Source of the DNA: Paenibacillus donghaensis | Lineage (GTDB): Bacteria; Bacillota; Bacilli; Paenibacillales; Paenibacillaceae | Assembly (NCBI RefSeq): GCF_002192415.1 | Contig: NZ_CP021780.1 | Location: 5,270,001 to 5,334,000 of the forward strand | DNA length: 64,000 nt | Direction: 5' to 3' | Shown: in pieces, positions 37,652 to 44,252 of the stretch | Layout: each line of letters opens with the position of its first letter | Numbering within the stretch: position 1 is the stretch's first letter | The notes under the pieces: model-generated | Told to the model about the DNA's origin: nothing | What the model saw: the letters and a program-made list of their open reading frames with translations, nothing else | The model's database searches: none | Translations under genes and position numbers: made by a program

Positions 37652-37814
37652 CAGCGGCGCATCTATATAAACGACGGGGAAAGAAGCTCTAGAAACTTCC
37701 CATCCGACGGTCATACCGATGTTCTGCAAATCCTCTATTGTCTGTTCCTGTCCGCTCGCTATAGTCTATTCCGCCGCTCTATAAAAAGTTCCATTCCGCT
37801 TGAGAAACTACCGA

Positions 37815-39128
37815 TTAATTTGCGGGTGATGCGGAAGGGCTTGCTCCCGGCGTGGCCGTTGGCGCTGAAGTCGCCGTCCCTGCCGGTGTGGCTGACGCGG
37901 CAGGATCAGGCGTGGCCTGCGGGTTAGTCTCCAGCGCAGCCGGTGTCGCTGTCTGCCCGGCAGGCAGCATGTAGACCTCCGAGATATTCTTGCCATTCTG
38001 GCGCGTCACATAAATGAACTGACGGCTGTCCGCCGACCATTCTCCTGACACCCACGTGCCTTGCATCGGGAGCGAAGAGAGCACCTGTTTGCCCTCCTGG
38101 CCTGCCTCTGGCACTGTACTGTAAATATTCAGATGCTGATTCTCCAACACCGCTTCATAGCGTTCATCCGGCGAGGTCCATGAGGCGGGGGAGGTCATCA
38201 ATGAAGGGGCTGCCGGCAGCAGCTCCATCATGTCCCGATCGGCCGCACCATCGCTGTCATAGTCACCGCTTGACGGGTCGCTCTCATTGGCGGCGGGATT
38301 CCTGTCACCGGCGGCATACTGGTCTGCCGAAACGACAGGACTGTCTGTCGCAGACGGCGTCTTCGTCTTGCGCGGCTCAGCGGTTGGCGGTGGCGTCTTC
38401 TGGTTCTTTTTGACCGGCGGCGCAGTGCTCTTCTGAGCCTCCTGCGTCGCGGACCGCGCATCGGTCTCACGTGCCGCCGGCGTTTCATCCGGAACCACGG
38501 ATTCCATGGCAGCCTCCTGTGTCGGAGGCACCTCCGATGGCTGCTGTGTTTCCTCCGATGAGGCCTCCCGCTGATCGGCGGAGCCCGCTTCCGTGCCGCC
38601 TGCAGCAGAATTAGCTGAGTTTCCCGCTGCTGTGTCTTGCTTCAACTGGCTGCTCTGCGCTCCATCAGAAGACGTTTCTTCTGTAAATGAATTCATCAGG
38701 CTGTCCACCTGGGCATCCGGCATTTTGTCAGGCATATTGAAAATCGCTATTCCGAGTATAAATGCAGCCGCTACAGCGCCAATGCCTGTCCGTGCAGCCA
38801 TGGAGTTGCCTCTGGACGATTTGCCGCTGTTCAAGCCTTTGTCACTGCGCGCGAACGGTACAACCGGCGGCAAGGCAGCTTCCTCCTCCTGCTCACGGAC
38901 ACTGCGGTCCAATGCGTCAAGCCGTGGCATAATGGAGTCCACCAGACTGAAAGGTGCCTTGACATCCGGCAGCTGCTCCAACTGCTGTGACAGCAGGTTC
39001 AGGCGCTCAAAGATTTCCGCACAGGAAGGACAGTCATCGATATGGCGAAACATCTCAATCATCTCGCTCTGGCTTAGATCATGATCCAAATAGCGGTGCA
39101 TCCATTCCGTCACCTCCGTACAAGTCAT
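37815..39128 (-). CDS. Anti-sigma factor with zinc-binding N-terminus and extracellular domain
   Basis: 437 residues. The N-terminal anti-sigma domain has the zinc pattern Cys3 ... His29-xxx-Cys33-xx-Cys36 (RHIDDCPSCAEIF). One membrane helix follows (IGAVAAAFILGIAIF, about 122-140), then a long Ser/Glu/Thr/Pro-rich extracellular linker and a C-terminal beta domain (SWTSPDERYEAVLENQHLNI, SADSRQFIYVTRQNGKNISE) resembling PD40/propeller blades. The ATG overlaps the sigma stop codon (ATGA). It should hold the ECF sigma factor at the membrane until an envelope signal is sensed; the signal is unknown. Confidence 0.88.
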   Translation of the reverse strand: MTCTEVTEWMHRYLDHDLSQSEMIEMFRHIDDCPSCAEIFERLNLLSQQLEQLPDVKAPFSLVDSIMPRLDALDRSVREQEEEAALPPVVPFARSDKGLNSGKSSRGNSMAARTGIGAVAAAFILGIAIFNMPDKMPDAQVDSLMNSFTEETSSDGAQSSQLKQDTAAGNSANSAAGGTEAGSADQREASSEETQQPSEVPPTQEAAMESVVPDETPAARETDARSATQEAQKSTAPPVKKNQKTPPPTAEPRKTKTPSATDSPVVSADQYAAGDRNPAANESDPSSGDYDSDGAADRDMMELLPAAPSLMTSPASWTSPDERYEAVLENQHLNIYSTVPEAGQEGKQVLSSLPMQGTWVSGEWSADSRQFIYVTRQNGKNISEVYMLPAGQTATPAALETNPQATPDPAASATPAGTATSAPTATPGASPSASPAN

Positions 39129-39673
39129 CCTGATACACCACCTTTCTGATACTCCTGAAGTCTATTCTGCAGCTGCTGCCTCGCCCGGAACAGGTATGAT
39201 TTCACCGTGTTCAGGGGGAGATCCAGACAATCTGCAATTTCGTTGTAAGAAAAATCCTGCAAATACCGCAGCACAATCACCGTCCGGTGATGCTCAGGGA
39301 GCTGGCCGATTGCCTCGCGGATATCCTCAGCCAAATAAGAGGACAATACTTCCCGTTCTACATTATGTTTATCTTTGAAGTCCATTTCATGTTCATCGAT
39401 AGATACTGTAGGTTTGGTTCTCCTGAACTTATCAATGCATATGTTGGTCACAATACGCTGAACCCATGTCTTGAACTGAGCCTTTTCCTCATAGGAGTTA
39501 ATCTTGGTATATACCCGAATCAAGGCCTCCTGGGATGCATCCAGCGCATCCTGTTCATTATGCAAAATGTAAAAGGCCGTCTTATATACATGTCCTTCTA
39601 TTTCCCGCAATAGGGTGATTAGAGCGTCGCGATCGCCCGCTTGAGCGGCTCTGATGAGTCCCTGCTCCACCAC
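39125..39673 (-). CDS. ECF-type RNA polymerase sigma factor
   Basis: 182 residues. Sigma region 2 (HVYKTAFYILHNEQDALDAS, QEALIRVYTKINSYEEKAQF, KTWVQRIVTNICIDKFRR) and region 4 (AIGQLPEHHRTVIVLRYLQD, FSYNEIADCLDLPLNTVKSY, LFRARQQLQNRL). It is closest in pattern to the SigW-like extracytoplasmic group. Start is GTG behind GAGGGGGAA; two GTG codons in a row make the exact start uncertain by one residue. Encoded with the membrane anti-sigma factor that should sequester it. Confidence 0.92.
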   Translation of the reverse strand: MVEQGLIRAAQAGDRDALITLLREIEGHVYKTAFYILHNEQDALDASQEALIRVYTKINSYEEKAQFKTWVQRIVTNICIDKFRRTKPTVSIDEHEMDFKDKHNVEREVLSSYLAEDIREAIGQLPEHHRTVIVLRYLQDFSYNEIADCLDLPLNTVKSYLFRARQQLQNRLQEYQKGGVSG

Positions 39674-39703
39674 GAAGGTTCCCCCTCTCTATGCAATCTT
39701 ACT

Positions 39704-39730
39704 GACGCGCAAGACTGCGAAATTGTTGCA
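39704..39730 (-). promoter_or_regulatory. Candidate ECF autoregulatory promoter
   Basis: On the minus strand TGCAACAATTT and, 17 bp after its AAC, CGTC. ECF promoters typically have an AAC core in the -35 and CGTA/CGTC in the -10 at this distance. Located about 30 bp before the sigma gene, which fits autoregulation. Confidence 0.45.
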
Positions 39731-39810
39731 AGCCTGTAATCTTTATTTTATAAAAACACCGGAATAATCCTTCCTAAGCATACAGGGGAAGGGCGAATGA
39801 TTCAAATACT

Positions 39811-40262
39811 TTCGATCCCTCCCAAACCCTCCCTTCCAAGGGAGGGCCCCAAAGGGCTGCACCCTCTGGACTCCCGCAAGTTTGCCGAAGGAGTCTGGCG
39901 GTACTGTGATTAGGAGGCTGGGGTGTAGGACCGCTTATCCCTGCGGGACCGCTTGGACGTCGCTGATGTTGGCCGGCTATCCCTGACGGGATGCTCGGCC
40001 GGAGTTGAAGGTCAAAGGCGGGCGGTTCCTGCGGAATGCGCAAGACCTTAACCGCCAAGGCGGGCTGTTCCTTCGGAATGCGCAAGACCTTGATCGCCAA
40101 GGCGGGCTGTTCCTGCGGAATGCGCAAGAGCTTGATCGCCAAGGCGGGCTGTTCCTGCGGAATGCGCAAGATCTTAAGGGCAAGAGCAGGCTGTTCCTTC
40201 GGAATGCGCAAGATCTTAACCGCCAAGGCGGGCTGTTCCTGCGGAATGCGCACAGCTATACT
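39811..40262 (+). repeat. Interspersed repeat D, copy 3 (longest)
   Basis: Contains all blocks of copy 1 (CCCTCCCTTCCAAGGGAGGG, CTCCCGCAAGTTTGCCGAA, CTTATCCCTGCGGGACCGC, TATCCCTGACGGGATGC) followed by six 42-bp units where copy 1 has one. It lies between the ECF sigma gene start and the terminator of the 78-residue gene, the same relation as copies 1 and 2. Confidence 0.85.
40015..40252. repeat. 42-bp tandem array, 6 copies, inside repeat D3
   Basis: Units begin at 40015, 40057, 40099, 40141, 40183 and 40225 (period exactly 42). Each holds AAGGCGGGCTGTTCCTGCGG then AATGCGCAAGA. Because 42 is a multiple of three, several frames stay open and give 14-residue repeats (for example RIPQEQPALA on the minus strand). 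I treat these as shadows of the repeat. Confidence 0.95.
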
Positions 40263-40271
40263 ATACGACAA

Positions 40272-40306
40272 GAAAAAAAGGCACCCTCCTTCTATGGAAG
40301 GTACCC
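40272..40306 (-). terminator. Terminator of the 78-residue gene
   Basis: On the minus strand GGTACCTTC-CATA-GAAGG followed by a GGGTGCC arm and seven T. It lies about 30 bp after the stop codon. Confidence 0.7.
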
Positions 40307-40335
40307 GTTTCAGCGTCTGCAAGAAACAGCAGCTG

Positions 40336-40572
40336 TTATTTATACAGCGCAGTTCGGCACAGCAGAAAGACGGAATAATTGTCTTTGGTGTCATCATCGA
40401 CCACATAGGCTTCTCCGTGCTCAAACAACTGCGGATTGTTATGGTTTCTCAGCAGGCGGTAGACTTGGCCTTCCGTCACTTTGCAGCCTTTATAGCCGCT
40501 CATGATCGCTACATATTGGGCTTCCTCTTGACTGGCCGCTTGAAGCAGCACCCGGTAAGGGTGATCAGGCAT
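40336..40572 (-). CDS. Hypothetical protein, 78 aa
   Basis: Starts MPDHPYRVLLQAASQEEAQY and ends YSVFLLCRTALYK. Small, soluble, mixed alpha/beta pattern, two cysteines, no membrane segment. The ATG at 40572 was chosen over an in-frame GTG 9 bp earlier because GGGGAG overlaps that GTG and is 8 nt before the ATG. A good terminator follows. I do not recognise the family; neighbours give no hint. Confidence 0.65.
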   Translation of the reverse strand: MPDHPYRVLLQAASQEEAQYVAIMSGYKGCKVTEGQVYRLLRNHNNPQLFEHGEAYVVDDDTKDNYSVFLLCRTALYK

Positions 40573-40687
40573 AAGGCTCACTCCCCGGATTCATGGTATG
40601 GATACTAGCACAACGTTTCAGAAGTCCTTACCCGGCATGCTCCTGATCTGCAAACAAGCGGTCCACATACACTCGCTTACTGCCCAA

Positions 40688-40875
40688 AATACCTGCAATT
40701 ATACAGTTTTTTTCGTGCAAAAACCGCCTTCGGTACCCAAAGCCTGTAAAAGTGCAGGAATTTACGTCTCCATCGCCGATTCGCAGACCCAAGCGCCGGA
40801 AAACCTGCACTTTTGCAGGTTTTCCGCGAACAAGGGGAGAAGGAGAGGAAATACCTGTACATTTGCAGGAATTTC
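40688..40875. repeat. Four-palindrome element, family C
   Basis: Four inverted repeats CCTGCA-N4-TGCAGG (variants CCTGTA, TACAGT), centred near 40699.5, 40750.5, 40811.5 and 40861.5. Spacing is 51, 61 and 50 bp, the same as in all family A copies. Unit 3 is perfect over AACCTGCA / TGCAGGTT. It lies between the start of the 78-residue gene and the 3' end of the aldolase gene. 40876-41170 holds only a CCGTAC/GTACGG hairpin without a T-tract. Confidence 0.88.
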
Positions 40876-41170
40876 TCTCCGAGTGAGCCTCCTGGCCCTT
40901 CGCCACAAGTTTTGTTCTATCGAAACGGGGGAACTGGAAAGGAACTTATGAAACGTACTACTGGCAGCCGGTAGCTTCTATAGAATCAGTTTAGTTGATC
41001 TGTGCCCATTCTATACTTTTGGCAGGCCAGAAGCCATCACAAGCTGCGGCTGCGGCTTTGTAGTCCACGGGAAGAGAGTACGCCAAACAGACCGTACGGC
41101 TGATGCTCCAGCGGTACGGCCTGCTCCTAAATGATATCTGCGGTATAGCAGTCTATGGCGTCTACTTGGC

Positions 41171-41815
41171 CTAGTTGCCTTTGATCTCCTGGAACTTCGC
41201 TACATATTTAGCAGCCAGCTCAGTAATAAGGTCGTAACGGCCTTCTTTGGCCGGAGCGGTAAGATTGCCGCCGATCCCTACTGCAATACAGCCGTTCGCA
41301 ATCCATTTGTCCATATTATTCAGATCCACGCCGCCGGTAGGCATGATGTTCACATGTGGCATTGGCCCTTTGACAGCCTTGACGAAATCTGCTCCGAAGG
41401 CGCTGCCCGGGAACAGCTTAAGCACATCTACGCCCAGCTTGAGCGCTTCCTTCATCTCACCCAGTGTCATGCAGCCAGGCATATAAGGAATGCTGTACAG
41501 GTTGCACATCTTGGCTGTTTCTTCTTCAAAAGACGGGCTGACCACGAACTCCGCCCCTGCCAGGATGGCGATACGGGCTGTCAGCGGATCAAGCACCGTA
41601 CCGGCACCGATTACCGCACGGTCACCGTATTCAGCAACCAGACGTTTGATGGCTACATCCGCTTCCGGTGTAGTAAAGGTTACCTCGATATTGTTCAGTC
41701 CGCCTTCGATACAGGCCACGGACATCTTGAATGCATCTTCAGCGTTATCCGCGCGGATTACAGCCACAACACCTACGGACATTACATTTTGCAAAACTTT
41801 TAGTTTCTTCATCAT
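41171..41815 (-). CDS. eda: KDPG / 2-keto-4-hydroxyglutarate aldolase
   Basis: 214-residue class I aldolase that splits 2-keto-3-deoxy-6-phosphogluconate into pyruvate and glyceraldehyde-3-phosphate. TIM-barrel blocks: VGVVAVIRADNAEDA, NNIEVTFTTPEADVAI, VIGAGTVLDPLTARIAILAG, AEFVVSPSFEEE, YMPGCMTLGEM, DVLKLFPGSAFG (Schiff-base lysine in LKLFP) and NIMPTGGVDLNN. Two consecutive ATG codons follow GGGAG; the second (41812) has the better spacing. It is divergent from kdgK, the kinase that supplies its substrate. Confidence 0.93.
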   Translation of the reverse strand: MMKKLKVLQNVMSVGVVAVIRADNAEDAFKMSVACIEGGLNNIEVTFTTPEADVAIKRLVAEYGDRAVIGAGTVLDPLTARIAILAGAEFVVSPSFEEETAKMCNLYSIPYMPGCMTLGEMKEALKLGVDVLKLFPGSAFGADFVKAVKGPMPHVNIMPTGGVDLNNMDKWIANGCIAVGIGGNLTAPAKEGRYDLITELAAKYVAKFQEIKGN

Positions 41816-41909
41816 AAACTCCCTCTCTTGGATAGATCGATGGCAAGATAGACAATAAAATTTAGATAAATTAATTTATCTTTTTTTACTAACCTCATAG
41901 CAAATACCG

Positions 41910-42093
41910 TTACTAAAATAGTAATAAACATGTGGCGAACAGTCAATATATATTTGTCTGAAACATATGGACAATTATCGTACGAAAGTGGATATATCGT
42001 ATATTCTAAAAGGATTTTTTGTCCTCACAAATTTCATTATTCGCTTGATTATCCGCTGTTCCAGATCAATCAGTTATTGTACAAAACCGTTTT
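41910..42093. promoter_or_regulatory. eda-kdgK divergent control region with two palindromes
   Basis: The 344-bp AT-rich gap between two divergent pathway genes holds TTACTA-AAA-TAGTAA (41910-41924) and AAAAC-C-GTTTT (42083-42093). The second lies about 70 bp before kdgK and could be the site of the LacI-type regulator encoded next door. No firm -10/-35 pair was chosen. The operator role is inferred from position. Confidence 0.4.
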
Positions 42094-42159
42094 ATATGAT
42101 AATTTCAATTTATTAGTCATTATATAGGGGTTACATTTCACCCATAGGAGGAGATATTT

Positions 42160-43110
42160 ATGAGCAAACAACTGGATGCCGTTACTTTCGGCGAGCCGAT
42201 GGCGATGTTCTATGCCAATGAACCCGGACCTCTGCATGAGGTATTTTCGTTCTCCAAAGCGCTGGCCGGCGCAGAAAGCAATGTAGCCACCGGCTTGTCC
42301 CGACTGGAGCACCCTACCGGTTATGTGACCAAGCTGGGGGAGGATAATTTCGGGAAGTTTATTTTTGAAGCCATGAATAAAGAACTGATTGATACATCGG
42401 CCATCTCCTTCACCAAGGAGTTCTCCACAGGCATGCTGATCAAATCGAAGGTAGTCACTGGCGATCCCAAGGTCGAATATTTCCGCAAAAATTCCGCAGC
42501 CTCCAAGCTTAGTCTGGCGGATTTTGATGAGGATTATTTCGCCTCAGCGGGCCATCTTCATGTAACCAGCATCTCTTCAGCCTTGTCGGCGACCTGCAGA
42601 GAATTCTCCATCCGGGCCATGGACTTCATGAAGAGCCAGGGCAAGACGGTCTCCATGGACCCGAACCTTCGCCCTACACTCTGGCCTGACACCGAAACCA
42701 TGGTGAATACGATCAATGATCTGGCTACTCGCTGTGACTGGTTCCTGCCGGGACTCAGTGAAGGCAAGACTCTTACCGGTCTGGATACTCCCGAGGCCAT
42801 TGCTGACTACTACCTGGAGTGCGGGGTTTCGCTTGTTGTCATCAAGCTGGGTCCGGATGGCGCTTACTTCAAATCCCAGGACCAAGAAGGCTACGTACAG
42901 GGCTTTAAGGTGGACGAGGTGGTTGACACGGTTGGCGCCGGAGACGGCTTCGCTGTAGGCGTAATCAGTGCAATGCTGGAGAAGCTGCCGGTAGCGGAAG
43001 CTGTTAAACGCGGCAATGCCATCGGAGCTTTGGCCGTGATGTCCCCTGGTGATATGGACGGACTGCCAACACGAGCGGGTCTTGAGCAATTCATGAACCA
43101 GAAGGCTTAG
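42160..43110 (+). CDS. kdgK: 2-keto-3-deoxygluconate kinase
   Basis: 316-residue PfkB-type sugar kinase making KDPG. Seen: VTFGEPMAMFYANEPG at the start, GAESNVATGLSRLEHPTGYV, VSMDPNLRPTLWPD, CGVSLVVIKLGPDGAYF and the ATP/anion-hole motif DTVGAGDGFAVGVISAM with the catalytic Asp. AGGAGG lies 8 nt before the ATG. With eda it gives the lower half of pectin/hexuronate breakdown; no uronate isomerase or reductase gene is in the window. Confidence 0.93.
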   Translation: MSKQLDAVTFGEPMAMFYANEPGPLHEVFSFSKALAGAESNVATGLSRLEHPTGYVTKLGEDNFGKFIFEAMNKELIDTSAISFTKEFSTGMLIKSKVVTGDPKVEYFRKNSAASKLSLADFDEDYFASAGHLHVTSISSALSATCREFSIRAMDFMKSQGKTVSMDPNLRPTLWPDTETMVNTINDLATRCDWFLPGLSEGKTLTGLDTPEAIADYYLECGVSLVVIKLGPDGAYFKSQDQEGYVQGFKVDEVVDTVGAGDGFAVGVISAMLEKLPVAEAVKRGNAIGALAVMSPGDMDGLPTRAGLEQFMNQKA

Positions 43111-43137
43111 GCTGAATGCAAAGGCTGATGACACAAT

Positions 43138-43184
43138 AATAATAAGGCCGCCCGGCAGTTCTGCTGCGGGCGGCCTTATTATTT
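43138..43184. terminator. Bidirectional terminator between kdgK and the LacI gene
   Basis: AATAAGGCCGCCCG / CGGGCGGCCTTATT, a perfect 14-bp stem with A- and T-rich flanks on both sides. It ends both convergent genes; the minus-strand stop codon is at its edge. Confidence 0.88.
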
Positions 43185-44199
43185 AGGTGCAGATCCGGAT
43201 AGACTGTCCCAGCTGCAGCGAAGGAGGGAAACGGTAGGTGATAGGCATCGACGTTCCACTCTCTTCTATGCAGGCAAGCATAATCTTGGCAGCCTGCATA
43301 CCCATTTCATAAGCAGGCTGGCGAATCGTTGTGATGACGGGATTATAGATATGGGCAAACTCCGCATCATCAATGCCGATTACCGACAGCTGTGCGGGGA
43401 TGGCAATGCTCCGGCGGTTGGCATACTTCAGAATCTCGGCCAGCGAGATGTCGTTGGAGGCCAGCAGCGCCGTGGGCGGCTGCGGCAGGGCGAGCAGACG
43501 CTCCAGACTGGCGGCAAGCTCCTCTTTGGGAGCGGCGCAGATATAGTCCTCGCGGAGCGGGAGGCCCGCCTCCTCCATCGCTTTTTTGTAGCCGCTCATT
43601 CGTTCCTTGCGCGGGGTGATCGCATGTTCGCCCAGCGGCAGTGACAGCAGCGCAATCCGCTCATGCCCGCTGCGCACCAGCTCGCGGATCGCGATTCTGG
43701 CGGCCATTTCATTATCCAGCAGCAGACTCTGCGTGGTGACGCCGTCGACCAGCCGGTCCATGAACACCAGCGGATAATCTGCTTCAATCAGTCGGCTGTA
43801 GGCCGAGTGGTCATTGCCTGTCGGAAAAATAATCAGTCCGTCCACCTGGCGTGCCAGCAGCGTCTCCACATATTTGCTTTCCTTATCCGCATTCTCATCG
43901 GTGTTGCAGATAATGACCTGAATCCCGCGGCTCTGCAGCTCATTCTCTATGGCCCGAATACACTGAATTGACAAGGAATAATCGATGTTGGCCACAATAA
44001 TGCCGACCATATGAGTACGGTTCTGCTTCAGGCTGCGGGCCAGCCCGTTCGGCTGGTAGTTCAGCTCTTCAATGACGGCGGCAATCCGGTTCTTCGTCGC
44101 TTCACTCATATATTTATAACGCTGGTTCAGGAACTGCGAGACCGTGCTCTTGGACACGCCCGCCTTCTGGGCCACATCTTCTATTGTCAGCTTCTTCAT
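43183..44199 (-). CDS. kdgR: LacI-family regulator, probably of the KDG genes
   Basis: 338 residues. LacI helix-turn-helix (LTIEDVAQKAGVSKSTVSQF, LNQRYKYMSEATKNRIAAVI, EELNYQPNGLARSLK) and a periplasmic-binding-like core (VGIIVANIDYSLSIQCIRAI, LLASNDISLAEILKYA, LSVIGIDDAEFAHI, TTIRQPAYEMG). Convergent with kdgK and close to eda, an arrangement as in kdgRKAT loci of Bacillus, so KDG is the likely inducer. The symbol rests on context. AT-rich upstream region borders the end of comEC. Confidence 0.8.
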   Translation of the reverse strand: MKKLTIEDVAQKAGVSKSTVSQFLNQRYKYMSEATKNRIAAVIEELNYQPNGLARSLKQNRTHMVGIIVANIDYSLSIQCIRAIENELQSRGIQVIICNTDENADKESKYVETLLARQVDGLIIFPTGNDHSAYSRLIEADYPLVFMDRLVDGVTTQSLLLDNEMAARIAIRELVRSGHERIALLSLPLGEHAITPRKERMSGYKKAMEEAGLPLREDYICAAPKEELAASLERLLALPQPPTALLASNDISLAEILKYANRRSIAIPAQLSVIGIDDAEFAHIYNPVITTIRQPAYEMGMQAAKIMLACIEESGTSMPITYRFPPSLQLGQSIRICT

Positions 44200-44252
44200 C
44201 TCTTCCGCTCCACTCTTTTCTACCCCAAACTCATGATAAAAAAAGTATAGCG

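Noticed and set aside
37586..37927. Plus-strand 113-residue frame
   Set aside because: It overlaps the end of the anti-sigma gene antisense, has no ribosome binding site and no recognisable content.
39774..40424. Long minus-strand frame with 14-residue Arg-Ile-Pro-Gln-Glu-Gln repeats
   Set aside because: It is a translation of the 42-bp tandem array; several frames are open because 42 is a multiple of three, and no start signal exists.
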